Shown here piece after piece: positions 44,870-54,450 of a stretch of DNA of 64,000 nucleotides (its first letter is position 1; each line of letters starts with the position of its first letter). The notes beneath the pieces were generated by a model that saw only the letters and a program-made list of their open reading frames with translations, searched no databases and was not told where the DNA came from. A program made the translations under genes and the position numbers. Source of the stretch: Methylacidimicrobium fagopyrum (GTDB taxonomy: Bacteria; Verrucomicrobiota; Verrucomicrobiia; Limisphaerales; UBA11358); NCBI GenBank assembly GCA_026225255.1, contig JAMFSJ010000022.1, forward strand, positions 50,075-114,074, in the 5' to 3' direction.

Positions 44870-45295
44870 AAGGACGCCCCCAAAAGTCTTGCGCCCCCAA
44901 AAGTAAATTTGGTTTTTGTTACCAACGAAATAGTTTCCGCGATTCCCCCACTGGGAGATTTTAATTCTCAGCAAATCGAAAATGTTCCCGGCATTTATCC
45001 AAATTCCGACGTGAAACATTGGGGGAAAAACAAAGCAGAGGTTTTTGCTATCATTTCCGATACGAACGCGCTCTCTCCTCAATTTATGCCGTCTTTCTTG
45101 GCATTTAAGAATACGCAAAGCAATCCTCCACAAATTGCAGCATTTGCGTATCACCCAACGGATGATCCGAATGCCATTATTCTTGGAATTTGCAATGCCC
45201 TTGTAGAAAGCGGAATCAGCGTGGGGCTTATGGATGGCAAAGGCATTATCCCAAAAGGGAGTGTAGCCTTTCTTATACCTCAAAAATTTTATTAA
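44777..45295 (+). pseudogene. Open frame combining repeat heptapeptides and a small unknown domain; possibly decayed
   Basis: After TAA at 44774-44776 a frame stays open to 45295. Its first part reads repeat heptads (PDITQPL, PDIRQRL, LEFKPHR), then a Pro/Lys linker and about 128 residues of plausible globular sequence (AEVFAIISDTNALS, ILGICNALVESGISVGLMDG). No ATG lies at a sensible place; TTG 44909 is the best start. Upstream of the TAA the same frame, or that frame shifted by one base, continues the heptads. This looks like a heptad-repeat gene broken by stops and one deletion. The globular part may still be expressed. The function is unknown. Confidence 0.45.
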
Positions 45296-45352
45296 TTTAT
45301 ACCCGCATGTCTGAATCTCGCCCCAAAACCTGAAAAATAAAGTTTTCATTCA

Positions 45353-45374
45353 AATTAGGGGACTACCCCTAATT
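45353..45374. terminator. Hairpin between convergent genes
   Basis: AATTAGGGG (45353-45361) and CCCCTAATT (45366-45374) pair perfectly around ACTA. It lies 58 bp after the plus-strand ORF and 94 bp beyond the stop of the minus-strand response regulator, so it can serve both. Confidence 0.55.
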
Positions 45375-45467
45375 GAACTGCTTTGCTTTCCACTGCGGAG
45401 AGTGATACAACACAGTCATAACTAATTTCGGGCGTCGCTTCGAGACCTCGGCTCTCAACGCTCCGTT

Positions 45468-46112
45468 TTATTCCAAATGAATAATGCCATGTTGGATGGC
45501 GCTGATGGCGGCTTCGGTGCGGTCTTGCACATCGAGCTTGCTGAATAACGTTTTTAAGTGCGCTTTGACGGTGTCTTCGGAGATGAACAGGGCGGCGGCG
45601 ATTTCTTTGTTGCTGCGGCCTTTGGTGAGGAGTTGTAACACTTCCATTTCGCGTTGCGAAAGATCGGCGCGTTGGCGGCGGGCGGCGAGGCGTTTGGCAA
45701 CTTTGCCGGGCAGAATTTCGCGACCGGCATGAACGGCGCGGATGGTCGCGGCGAGTTCGTCTTCGGGCGTGTCTTTGAGGAGATACGATTTGGCCCCGGA
45801 TTGGATGGCGCGAAAAATATCTTCGTCCAGATCAAACGTGGTGAGCACGATCACGCGGGCGTCGGGAAATTCCTTACGGATGGCGATGATGGCTTCCACG
45901 CCCCCCAAACCGGGCAGGCGTAAATCCATCAGGACGACGTCCGGTTTTTTCTGACGATAGACTTCCAAGGCCTGACTGCCATCGCCGGTTTCGGCGACGA
46001 CGCGCAAGTCAGGTTCGCTTTCGATGAGCGCGGCCATGCCTTTGCGGAACGCGGGATGATCGTCCACGAGCATGACCATGATCTCGTTTGGTTTCTTCAA
46101 GCTTTTACTCAT
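45468..46112 (-). CDS. NarL/FixJ-type response regulator
   Basis: 214 residues. The receiver domain (about 10-125) has the acidic pair in LVDDHP, the phospho-acceptor D63 (VLMDLRLPG) and K113 in YLLKDTP. A LuxR-type helix-turn-helix follows (about 150-210; LSQREMEVLQLLTKGRSNKEIAAALFISEDTVKAH in two parts). It is the partner of the histidine kinase encoded just upstream on the same strand. A copy of the shared ACCC motif lies 23 bp before its start, compatible with autoregulation. Confidence 0.94.
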   Translation of the reverse strand: MSKSLKKPNEIMVMLVDDHPAFRKGMAALIESEPDLRVVAETGDGSQALEVYRQKKPDVVLMDLRLPGLGGVEAIIAIRKEFPDARVIVLTTFDLDEDIFRAIQSGAKSYLLKDTPEDELAATIRAVHAGREILPGKVAKRLAARRQRADLSQREMEVLQLLTKGRSNKEIAAALFISEDTVKAHLKTLFSKLDVQDRTEAAISAIQHGIIHLE

Positions 46113-46134
46113 GGTGCGGGATGTCGTCTAGCCT

Positions 46135-46158
46135 GTCAGTTACCCGTATGGGTGAAAA
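46135..46158 (-). promoter_or_regulatory. Shared motif, copy 2 (upstream of the response regulator)
   Basis: Minus strand: CACCCATACGGGTAACTGAC, an ACCCNNNNGGGT palindrome preceded by TTTT, 22 bp before the ATG. Confidence 0.5.
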
Positions 46159-46194
46159 TGAAATTTTGATTCTGCATTCATCGTCGTTGTTATC

Positions 46195-46292
46195 TTCCTC
46201 ATCGTCATCCTCATCGTCATGCTCATTCTCACCTTTCCCGGAAAATTGAGGATGAGGATGAGGATGAGGATGGGAACGAGAACGAAGAGGAA
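46195..46292. repeat. Inverted repeat of CTCATC/GATGAG tracts between kinase and regulator genes
   Basis: The left part (46195-46231) is built from TCATCCTCATCG-like units. The right part (46247-46292) contains GAGGAT repeated about four times (46249-46272) and then GAACGAGAACGAAGAGG. The halves are roughly complementary and form a long, imperfect stem. The right half ends exactly at the kinase stop codon. Confidence 0.7.
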
Positions 46293-48434
46293 TTATTCGC
46301 CGGACAACAATGGAATATTCAAAGTAATCGCCACGCCGGGCGATTGGGCGTCGCTGCGGATGTCCAGTTCGCCTTTCAATTCAGCGGTGCGTTCGCGCAT
46401 GCCGACCAAACCGAAACCGCCTTCGCTCGGCGGCGGTGATTGCGGATCGAAACCGCAGCCGTCATCGGTCACTTGCAGGCGAAATTGTTTTTCACCGAAG
46501 TTCAACGCGACTTTAATTTTTTTTGCGCCGGAATGTTTGATGGCGTTGGTGATGGCTTCCTGGCCGATGCGCAACACGTTGTTTTCGATCACGGGCGCGA
46601 GCGGGCGCGAGCGGCCACTGACTTCAAATTGCGTGGCGGTTTCGGTGCCGTCGGCCATTTGCGCGAGAATGCCTTTGAGCGCGCCCACCAAACCGCCGTT
46701 CTCCAAAATGTGCGAGCGCATGTTCCAAATCGAACTGCGCGCTTCTTCCAAACTGTCGCTCACCAAACCCAGCGCCGAGTCCAAATGACGGCTGGCGATT
46801 TCGGGCGTGCCGTTCATTTTTTTGCGGGCGAGCCGTAATTGAACGGAAGTGGCGGTGAGACCTTGCGCCAAGGTATCGTGGATTTCGCGCGCGAGCCGGT
46901 TGCGTTCCGAAAGAATGGCGGCGAACTCGGCTTCGGCGCGTTGCCGTTGTTGTTGTTGTTGGCGCAGGCGTTGCCGGGAAAGCAGCACGACGATGCCGGT
47001 GGCGAAAGCGAGCGCGCCGCTGGTGCCCCCGAGCAGCCAGACGATGTGCTGCGGCGTCCACCACGGCGACGGTTGCAGGATGATCAAGTCATCGGGCGAA
47101 CGTAACAGGATTTGAAAAGATTTGGGGAGCCAGATGCCGGCCGTGGGTTGCGGATCGTCATGGATCAAGGTGCAAATGCCCGCGATGCGAACTTTCGCCC
47201 CGGTTTGCCAATTGGGATACGTGGGTTCGGCGGCGGAGATTTTTAGGATGGCTTTGAAAAGCTGATTGTTCTTGTTGAGGGTCAACGTGACGCCATTCAA
47301 GAACGGCTGGATTTGCGTGAGGATGCCTTCCACGACCACCAAGTCATCTTCGTGATTAAACGCATCGTCAAAATTATTCAACGTGATTGGCGGCGGCGGA
47401 TTGGTGACCCCGGTTTTGCGAAAGATGGCGTCTTCCAGTTGCGGGGTATTGAGCCCAAACGTGGGAAAGCCGAGCGCATCAATTTTGTCACCGGGCGCTA
47501 AAGTGTCCGGTTGGCTGGCTTGAATCCGCAAGCCGGTATTTTCATCGCGGATCCAAATAAACGAATCTTTTTGGGCGAACGTCACGATGCCGCGGATGTG
47601 CACGCGATGCGAATAGGTGTTTAAATTGTCCGGCGAGAACGTCAATAAACCGGTCGGCGAACGCACGCGGGCCGCGAAGGGATTGGCGGGCGCCGGTTTC
47701 ACCACGACCAACGGCACGTCGCGCGGCATCTGCAACACCGGGCGCAAGACTTGCCGTTTCTGATTAAACTGATACAGGCAGACCGCCGACACATTTACCT
47801 CCGCATCCACTTGGATGGGCACGCCCGGTTGCGTCGTATAAACCACTTGGACGAGGCCGCCGTCCACGGCGATGACGATCCGTTTCATATCCGAATCCGG
47901 GTCGGCAGCGAACACCTGACGGACGACGCCTTTGATCTGCACCCATTGGCCGTCGAGCGCGCCGGTGATGAGCTGTTGATACGTGGTCGGCTGCGCGGTG
48001 GGGATCGGGGCCGTGCCGATTTTTTCCGCCGTTTCCGCGACGACGATCGGCGCGAATTGGCCGGGGCCGGTGCTGCCTTTGATCTCCAATAAATCACCGC
48101 GATGATACGGGTTGAAAATATTTCCGCCGTGCGCATCCGGCAAGGCCAACATATAGATCGCCGCGGTTTGATCGGCCAAAATAATCGCGCGCCAATTGGG
48201 ATCCGTCTTGGCGGTATCTAACATGACGCCCGTCAGGCGCACGGGCAGACGCTTGCCGGTTTCCGTGGCGGAGAGATTGCGGATCTGCGCGATGTTGGTC
48301 AACGCGACCACCGGTTTGGCCGCGATGTCATTTGCCGCCGTCGCCGTCGTTCGGCTGGCCCAAAGCATGCCGGCCGCAAGGATCGCCAGCTGAAAATGTG
48401 AGGGCGCGCGCATTTTTGGGTAGTTAAAAAGCAT
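46293..48434 (-). CDS. Membrane histidine kinase, NarL/DegS type, with periplasmic OB-like domains
   Basis: 713 residues. A hydrophobic N-terminus (about 15-35) is followed by a long periplasmic region (35-480) made of repeated OB-like beta units (RLTGVMLDTAKTDPNWRAI, WVQIKGVVRQVF, VHIRGIVTFAQKDSF). One membrane span (about 483-503) leads to HisKA_3 with H519 (REIHDTLAQG) and a HATPase domain with N-box NAIKHSGA and DDGCGF. It would phosphorylate the regulator at 45468. The ligand is unknown. A second Met at residue 8 is a possible start. Confidence 0.92.
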   Translation of the reverse strand: MLFNYPKMRAPSHFQLAILAAGMLWASRTTATAANDIAAKPVVALTNIAQIRNLSATETGKRLPVRLTGVMLDTAKTDPNWRAIILADQTAAIYMLALPDAHGGNIFNPYHRGDLLEIKGSTGPGQFAPIVVAETAEKIGTAPIPTAQPTTYQQLITGALDGQWVQIKGVVRQVFAADPDSDMKRIVIAVDGGLVQVVYTTQPGVPIQVDAEVNVSAVCLYQFNQKRQVLRPVLQMPRDVPLVVVKPAPANPFAARVRSPTGLLTFSPDNLNTYSHRVHIRGIVTFAQKDSFIWIRDENTGLRIQASQPDTLAPGDKIDALGFPTFGLNTPQLEDAIFRKTGVTNPPPPITLNNFDDAFNHEDDLVVVEGILTQIQPFLNGVTLTLNKNNQLFKAILKISAAEPTYPNWQTGAKVRIAGICTLIHDDPQPTAGIWLPKSFQILLRSPDDLIILQPSPWWTPQHIVWLLGGTSGALAFATGIVVLLSRQRLRQQQQQRQRAEAEFAAILSERNRLAREIHDTLAQGLTATSVQLRLARKKMNGTPEIASRHLDSALGLVSDSLEEARSSIWNMRSHILENGGLVGALKGILAQMADGTETATQFEVSGRSRPLAPVIENNVLRIGQEAITNAIKHSGAKKIKVALNFGEKQFRLQVTDDGCGFDPQSPPPSEGGFGLVGMRERTAELKGELDIRSDAQSPGVAITLNIPLLSGE

Positions 48435-48466
48435 GCGTCCAAAAACGTTTTAAATCAACCCATACA

Positions 48467-48490
48467 TTTTCACCCGTTCGGGTAATGGAC
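48467..48490 (+). promoter_or_regulatory. Shared motif, copy 3 (kinase/PATR divergent region)
   Basis: CACCCGTTCGGGTAATGGAC preceded by TTTT. It lies 32 bp before the kinase ATG (minus) and 113 bp before the PATR gene (plus). Read in the plus orientation it matches the gene-directed orientation of the other copies. Confidence 0.5.
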
Positions 48491-48603
48491 GATGGGAAGG
48501 GGTGCGTGCTAAACCTATTACAGATCCAAGCAACCCAAAAAACACAGCTAAAACCGTGCTTAAGAAGTGTCTTAAATCCTAGTCGCGCACTCATCAAATC
48601 ATT

Positions 48604-51600
48604 ATGCAACGCATCCCTAAAACCTTGCTCATCCTGTCCGCGCTCGCCCTGCCGCTGTTGGCGCAGGCCCAGAATGGAACCGTGACCTTGACCGCGGCCG
48701 ACGCTCCCAGCTCGACCTCATACAACGTGGCGGGGAATTGGAGCAACCACCTCGCGCCGGCGTCAACCAATGATTATTATACGGCCAATTTCGGGTTGCG
48801 TTCACCCGGCACAGCGGCCGATGCGGTGTTCGCGGGAAATTCGCTCACGTTTCAAGCGGCGGCGGCCGGTTCCTATAGCTGGATCATGAAAGGCGGCGGC
48901 TATCGCACTTACACGATCAATAACATGACCAACAGCGCGGGCTCGCTGTTCCGCAGCGGCAGCGGCTCGTTGGATACCTGTGTTTTTGGCGGTAATCTGC
49001 TGACGATCGCCGGTAACTGCACGATCAACGCCGATCAAAGCGCGTTCGTCATCGCTTCGCCCTTGGCGGGCAGCGCGGTGATTACCAATCTTTCCGCGCA
49101 AACTTACACCACTATCACTTACGCCGGCACGAACTCGGCGTTCACGGGTGAATTATTTTTCGGCGGCAACGGCCTCGGTATTTTCGCCAACGCCAACAGT
49201 GCCCCGGGCAATCCGGCCACCGCGAATCCGGGCCAAATCACCCTGAGCGGCGGCGCGCTGTTGCGCGATTACGCCGGGGTCACTTTGAATAATGCCAATG
49301 GCGGCATCACGTTGTTGGGCAATGCGACGCTCGCGGCTTCCGCGACGAATAGCTTGGGCACCAACATCGCCACCACCGTGGCCGAGCCGATCACGGATAA
49401 CGGTGCGAATTATCTGCTGACCGTGCGCGGTTCCAGTCTGCTGACGTTGGCGGCGGCGAATACTTTTGGCGGCGGTTTGACCTTGGTCGCGACGAATGCC
49501 GGACTGCAGCTTAATCTTAATAATGCCGCTGCTTTGGGTTCCGGTGTGTTTCGCTTGGCCCCCGGCAGCGTGCCTGCCAATTTGGATAACACCAGCGGTT
49601 CGGCGCTGACGCTGGCGAATAACAATTCAATCATCCTCAGCAATAGTTTTAACTTCGTCGGTTCCAGCAGTCTTAATTTCGGTAGCAGCGTGGTCGCTTT
49701 CGCCACGAACCTCACCGTCTCGGTGGCCAATAATAATTTGACCCTCAGCACGCTGACCGACGGTGGCCTGGGTCTCAGCGTGACCAAGTCCGGCGCGGGA
49801 ACCTTGACGTTGACCAGCGCGGCTTCCTTTGCCAATGCGCTGACGATCAATGCGGGCACGCTGGCCCTGACCGGAGCTGGTTCCTTGAGCAGCACCAATA
49901 TTTTGCTGACGGCCAGCACGGCGGTGTTGGATGCGAGCGCGGTGGGCGGCTTAACGTTGGTGAGCGGACAAAACGTGAGTGGTTCCGGCACGATTGTGGG
50001 CGCAGTGACCGTGGGGAGTGGCAATCGGTTGACGCCCGGTAGCATTGGCGGCATCGGCACTTTGAGTGTCAATGGTGGTTTGACCTTGAATGCGGGAGCT
50101 TTGAATTTCGATCTCACCAGCGATCCGACCCCGGGTAGCGGCTCAAATGATTTGATCGTGGTCACGGGCGCGCTCAACCTGGCGGGCGCGACGGTGATCA
50201 ATGTTTCCGGTGCGCCGGCGAATAACCTTATTTACACGTTGATCCAATACGGCAGTTTCAGCGGCAGCCTCGCGAACTTGACCGCGCCGGGTTACACCGT
50301 CACCAACAACACCACGACCAAAACCATTCAGCTGATTAAGAACCATGTGCCCGCGAATCTGACTTGGAAAGGCGATGGTTCCGGCAACGTCTGGGATGTG
50401 GTCGCGACCGCCAACTGGTTGCAGTCCGGTTCGCCGCAAGTGTTTTACTCGGGCGATTTCGCTTTGTTTGATGACACCGGTTCGGCGTCGCCCGCCATCA
50501 ATTTGACCGGTGCGATTTCACCGGCGACGACGACCGTCAACGCCACGCAGAATTACACCTTCACCGGCAGCGGTATTTCGTCCGGCAGTTTGACCAAGAG
50601 CGGCAGCGGCACTTTGATCTTGGATAATGCGAATACTTACACCGGCCAGACGACGATCAACGGCGGCACATTGCAAGTCGGTAACAACGATGCGGCGGGC
50701 GCGTTGGGAACCGGCGCGATCACGAACAACGCGACGCTGACTTTCAATCGCACCGATACTGTGACCGTGACGAATACCCTCAACGGCACGGGCGCCGTCA
50801 CGCTGGTCAGTGCGGGCAGTTTGATTTTGTCCGGCAGCAATACTTACAGCGGCCCCACGACGATTGCGGCGACGGGCGTCCTTTTTCCGCATAATAATAA
50901 CGCGTTGGGTATTGGCACTAATAGTTTAGTCAACACGGCGGGCGGCAAACTTTACATTGATCAAAACGTGAACCTTGCGAATCCGCTGACATTGAGTGGT
51001 GTCAACGCTTTGGAAAAAGGCGGCGGCGGTGTGAGCGCATTGAGCGGCCTGGTCACCTTGACGTCCGATACGACTTTGTCCATCGACGGCGGGGCGACGT
51101 TGAATTTTTCCAGCGCGATCGTTTCCGGTGCGAATGCTAATCTGACCTTGACGGGCACCGGTGTCGGTAATTTGGCGCCGCTCAGTTTGGGCACGGGCAG
51201 TATTAATGTGACTGGTGGCACGTGGACCTTGGCACCGACGAATGGTTTCTCGGGCTTGGCAAATATCACGGGCGGTGCGTTGCAACTCTCGAGCCCCTTA
51301 TCGCTCGGTCCGGTGCCGCTCACTTACAACGCCAGCGCGGTGACGTTGAACGGCGGTTCTTTGGGCGCGGCCACGAACGTCACGCTCAATGACGGGATGA
51401 TCGGCATCACCGTCGGCGATGCGGCCACGTCCAGCGGCATCACGGTCGCGGCGGGTGCGACGTTTAACATCTCCAACAACATCAGCGGCGATGCGCAAGG
51501 GATTTTGACCAAGTCCGGCGCGGGCAATTTGGTTTTGAGCGGGCCGAATGGTTTTGCCGGCACGTTGAATATTGACGTCAGCAGCACTTCTGCGGCCGGC

Positions 51601-52740
51601 GGCAGCACGGTGATCGCCAACACGGCGGCGCTCGCCAACATCCTCGCCATTCCCGGGGTGCCGTTCATCAACATCCGCAACAACAACGGCGGCAGCTCGA
51701 CGCTCGCGTTGGACGGCACGCTCGGCAGCGTCACCATCGCGCCGGACATCGGTTTGAACGGACGCAATGTCGCGGTGGCGGCGATTGAAAATCTGGTCGG
51801 CAACAACCTGATTTCCGGCGGCTTCACGTTTAACGTCGGCGGCGGCTCTTACATTTTCCAATCGGACAGCAATCTTTTGACGCTGTCGCAAGTGTTACCT
51901 TTGAACGTGACGGTCACCAGCGGACGCACCTTGACGTTCCAAGGCAACGGCGACATCACGCTGGCCGGTGGTATTCAAGACAGCGTCAATTCTGGTAACA
52001 GCTTGACCTACACCAACAGCGTCATTAAGAGCGGCGCGGGCACGTTGAATCTGCCGGTCGCCAACGCGTTCACCGGCGGCCTGACGGTCAATGGCGGCAC
52101 GGTCAATTTGGGCGGCAGCCTCAACAGCGGCGTCACGGTGGGCGGCGGACTTTTGGTCGGCAACGGTTCCATCAACGGCGCGGTGAGCGTGACGAATGGC
52201 GCGATTGAAGCGGGCACCACGAGCACGATCGGCACGTTGACGTTGAATAATAATCTCGTGCTCGCGGGCAACACGATTGCGAAAATCAGCGGTCCGGCCA
52301 CGAGCGATTTATTCACCGGCCAGACGAATGTCACTTATGGCGGGGTGTTGACGGTCACCAATGTGGGCGGCGCGTTGGCGGTGGGCAATACCTTCACCTT
52401 GTTCACGCCGGGTGCTTCGACGAGCAGTTTCGCCAGCATCGCGGGTTCGCCGGGCGCGGGCAAGCATTACACCTTCACGAACGGCGTGTTGAGCGTGGCG
52501 CTGGGTGATTTGATCGCCAGCAACCCGACGAACATCGTGCTCAATGTCAGCGGCAATACGCTGGCTCTGTCCTGGCCGACGGATCATCTGGGTTGGATTT
52601 TGCAGTCGCAGACGAACAGCGCCAACATCGGCCTTTCGACGAACTGGGTGGATGTCGCGGGCAGCAGTGCGATCACCAGCACGAACATCACGATCAATCC
52701 GGCCACGCCGACCGCGTTCTATCGCTTGCGTCATCCGTAA
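48604..52740 (+). CDS. Large secreted protein with autotransporter-associated beta-strand repeats
   Basis: 1378 residues, signal peptide at 1-22 (LLAQA-QN). Nearly the whole length is beta-helix-type PATR sequence, rich in Gly, Ser, Thr and Asn, with units such as KSGAGTLTLTSAASFANAL and LSGSNTYSGPTTIAATG. The last 65 residues (WPTDHLGWILQSQTN ... FYRLRHP) form a compact C-terminal domain also seen on the GH128-like protein. No beta-barrel is present, so secretion must use another route. It is followed 33 bp later by two pseudopilins. Confidence 0.85.
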   Translation: MQRIPKTLLILSALALPLLAQAQNGTVTLTAADAPSSTSYNVAGNWSNHLAPASTNDYYTANFGLRSPGTAADAVFAGNSLTFQAAAAGSYSWIMKGGGYRTYTINNMTNSAGSLFRSGSGSLDTCVFGGNLLTIAGNCTINADQSAFVIASPLAGSAVITNLSAQTYTTITYAGTNSAFTGELFFGGNGLGIFANANSAPGNPATANPGQITLSGGALLRDYAGVTLNNANGGITLLGNATLAASATNSLGTNIATTVAEPITDNGANYLLTVRGSSLLTLAAANTFGGGLTLVATNAGLQLNLNNAAALGSGVFRLAPGSVPANLDNTSGSALTLANNNSIILSNSFNFVGSSSLNFGSSVVAFATNLTVSVANNNLTLSTLTDGGLGLSVTKSGAGTLTLTSAASFANALTINAGTLALTGAGSLSSTNILLTASTAVLDASAVGGLTLVSGQNVSGSGTIVGAVTVGSGNRLTPGSIGGIGTLSVNGGLTLNAGALNFDLTSDPTPGSGSNDLIVVTGALNLAGATVINVSGAPANNLIYTLIQYGSFSGSLANLTAPGYTVTNNTTTKTIQLIKNHVPANLTWKGDGSGNVWDVVATANWLQSGSPQVFYSGDFALFDDTGSASPAINLTGAISPATTTVNATQNYTFTGSGISSGSLTKSGSGTLILDNANTYTGQTTINGGTLQVGNNDAAGALGTGAITNNATLTFNRTDTVTVTNTLNGTGAVTLVSAGSLILSGSNTYSGPTTIAATGVLFPHNNNALGIGTNSLVNTAGGKLYIDQNVNLANPLTLSGVNALEKGGGGVSALSGLVTLTSDTTLSIDGGATLNFSSAIVSGANANLTLTGTGVGNLAPLSLGTGSINVTGGTWTLAPTNGFSGLANITGGALQLSSPLSLGPVPLTYNASAVTLNGGSLGAATNVTLNDGMIGITVGDAATSSGITVAAGATFNISNNISGDAQGILTKSGAGNLVLSGPNGFAGTLNIDVSSTSAAGGSTVIANTAALANILAIPGVPFINIRNNNGGSSTLALDGTLGSVTIAPDIGLNGRNVAVAAIENLVGNNLISGGFTFNVGGGSYIFQSDSNLLTLSQVLPLNVTVTSGRTLTFQGNGDITLAGGIQDSVNSGNSLTYTNSVIKSGAGTLNLPVANAFTGGLTVNGGTVNLGGSLNSGVTVGGGLLVGNGSINGAVSVTNGAIEAGTTSTIGTLTLNNNLVLAGNTIAKISGPATSDLFTGQTNVTYGGVLTVTNVGGALAVGNTFTLFTPGASTSSFASIAGSPGAGKHYTFTNGVLSVALGDLIASNPTNIVLNVSGNTLALSWPTDHLGWILQSQTNSANIGLSTNWVDVAGSSAITSTNITINPATPTAFYRLRHP

Positions 52741-52773
52741 GTTGCGTGGTTGCCTCAATTGAAAACGAAGCCG

Positions 52774-53574
52774 ATGAAACAAAGTTATTCAACGCGACGC
52801 GGGTTTACCTTGATCGAACTATTGGTGGTGATCGCGATCATCGCCATTCTCGCCGCGATGTTGCTGCCCGCATTGGCCAAGGCCAAAGAAAAAGGTAAAC
52901 GTGCCCTCTGCATGAATAATCTAAAGCAAGTGGGCGTGGGTTGTTTTATCTATGCGGGTGATTACATGGATTACTTCCCAGCGGCGGCTGTGGATGCGGG
53001 CTGGACCTACTATAATCCAATTTTGCTGGCGTCGAACTTATTGTCGTCCGCCACGCAACTGGGTTTCAACACGAACAGCCTCGCGGCCGACGGCACTTCC
53101 CAAACCGCTACGATCTGGACGTGTCCGAATCGTCCGTCGTTGCCCGCCGCCTCGAGCGGCGGCGGCACGTTTGCGATCGGTTATCAATTCTTCGGCGGGG
53201 TCACTTACTGGTTGTATGGCGGCACCACCAAAGAACCTTCGGCCAGTCCGATAAAATCATCCACCGCCAAAGCTTCATGGATGCTGGCCTCCGACGTGGT
53301 GCTGAACTTTCAAGGTTCCAGCGGCACGTTAGGCTGGAGCGATTCGGCCGCGTTGCCGAACAGCGGTTTCGCCAGTTTGCCCGCGCATAAAAATTCCAGC
53401 AGCCAGCCGGCCGGTGGCAATGAAGTGTTCGCCGATGGTTCCGTGGCGTGGATCAAATCAAACCAGATGCACAATTTTTATAACTACGGCAACACGCGCA
53501 AATTTTTCTTCTATCAAGCCGACCTCGGTTCGTATCCGAATGCTTTGGTGGCGGCTTTGGCGGTGGGGCCGTAG
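52774..53574 (+). CDS. Type II secretion-like pseudopilin, H-X9-DG class (first)
   Basis: 266 residues. [12 protein letters not shown] at residues 8-19 is the prepilin peptidase site (G10 at -1, E15 at +5), followed by the hydrophobic helix and the [18 protein letters not shown] body. The C-terminal tail [11 protein letters not shown] is the DG motif of the class; the His (HKNSSSQPA) lies further upstream than the usual nine residues. Such proteins are numerous in Verrucomicrobiota and are likely minor pilins or envelope pseudopilins; their job is unknown. It is in tandem with its paralogue. Confidence 0.88.
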   Translation: MKQSYSTRRGFTLIELLVVIAIIAILAAMLLPALAKAKEKGKRALCMNNLKQVGVGCFIYAGDYMDYFPAAAVDAGWTYYNPILLASNLLSSATQLGFNTNSLAADGTSQTATIWTCPNRPSLPAASSGGGTFAIGYQFFGGVTYWLYGGTTKEPSASPIKSSTAKASWMLASDVVLNFQGSSGTLGWSDSAALPNSGFASLPAHKNSSSQPAGGNEVFADGSVAWIKSNQMHNFYNYGNTRKFFFYQADLGSYPNALVAALAVGP

Positions 53575-53611
53575 GCGATGAGGTGTCTTTGTGGTGAGCT
53601 GAAACCGTTAA

Positions 53612-54409
53612 ATGAAACCAAAGTATTTCTCCCGCCGGGCGTTTACGTTGATTGAATTGCTGGTGGTGATCGCCATCATCGCCATTCTCGCCGCGATGTT
53701 ATTACCCGCGCTGGCCAAGGCGAAAGAGAAGGCCAAACGCATCCAGTGTTTAAATAATTTAAAACAGATCGGCGTGGGCATGACGGTTTACGCGGGGGAC
53801 AATAACGACCAAGTGATCGCCGTGCGCACGCAAGGCGCTTATGGGGTGCCGAACGCGCTGAATCCCGTGGACGCCACTAACACGGCTGCCTTCCAAATGT
53901 CGGTGATGGTCACGAATAGTCCGAACGCGTGGTCGTGCCCGGATCGTCCGAACAGTCTGCCGGGTTACGATGCCACCTATAATCAATGGATCATCGGGAT
54001 CGTTTATTTCGGCGGCCTGGCGACCTGGACGCCGACGGCTGCCGTCACGATCAAGCCCGGTTATAGTCCGGTGAAATTGGCCAACGCCAAACCGTATTGG
54101 GCTTTGGGCGCGGATGCGAATATCAAGATTGATACCGGCGGGCCCTACAAATGGGCTTCGCAAGCCGTCACCGCCACCGATTCGCGCGCTTGGATTTATG
54201 CGGGCGTCCCGCCGCATCCCGCTAATGGCGATCCCGCGGGCGGCAACGAAGTGTTCGCCGACGGTTCGGCGGGTTGGTATAAGTTCGCGACGATGTATCA
54301 CTTCGACACTTGGCCGAGCGCTCTCGGGCCCAACGCCTACGTCTATTGGCATCAGGATGCTTCCGATTTTAATTCCACTCTGTCCGCATTATTGCCAGCC
54401 TTGAAGTAA
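53612..54409 (+). CDS. Type II secretion-like pseudopilin, H-X9-DG class (second)
   Basis: 265 residues, paralogue of the gene 37 bp upstream, with near-identical first 50 residues and a shared [10 protein letters not shown] tail. The residue at -1 of the cleavage site is Ala (RRAFTLIE) rather than Gly, which prepilin peptidases process poorly or tolerate. The middle regions have diverged more than the ends. Confidence 0.87.
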   Translation: MKPKYFSRRAFTLIELLVVIAIIAILAAMLLPALAKAKEKAKRIQCLNNLKQIGVGMTVYAGDNNDQVIAVRTQGAYGVPNALNPVDATNTAAFQMSVMVTNSPNAWSCPDRPNSLPGYDATYNQWIIGIVYFGGLATWTPTAAVTIKPGYSPVKLANAKPYWALGADANIKIDTGGPYKWASQAVTATDSRAWIYAGVPPHPANGDPAGGNEVFADGSAGWYKFATMYHFDTWPSALGPNAYVYWHQDASDFNSTLSALLPALK

Positions 54410-54450
54410 TCGTGCGGTCGGGCAAAGTGGCTCCGGGCTCATTTTTATTT

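Noticed and set aside
44852..45349. Minus-strand frame of 165 codons
   Set aside because: It overlaps the plus-strand frame ending at 45295, whose translation looks more protein-like. The minus frame has a Cys/Trp/Arg-heavy composition without pattern.
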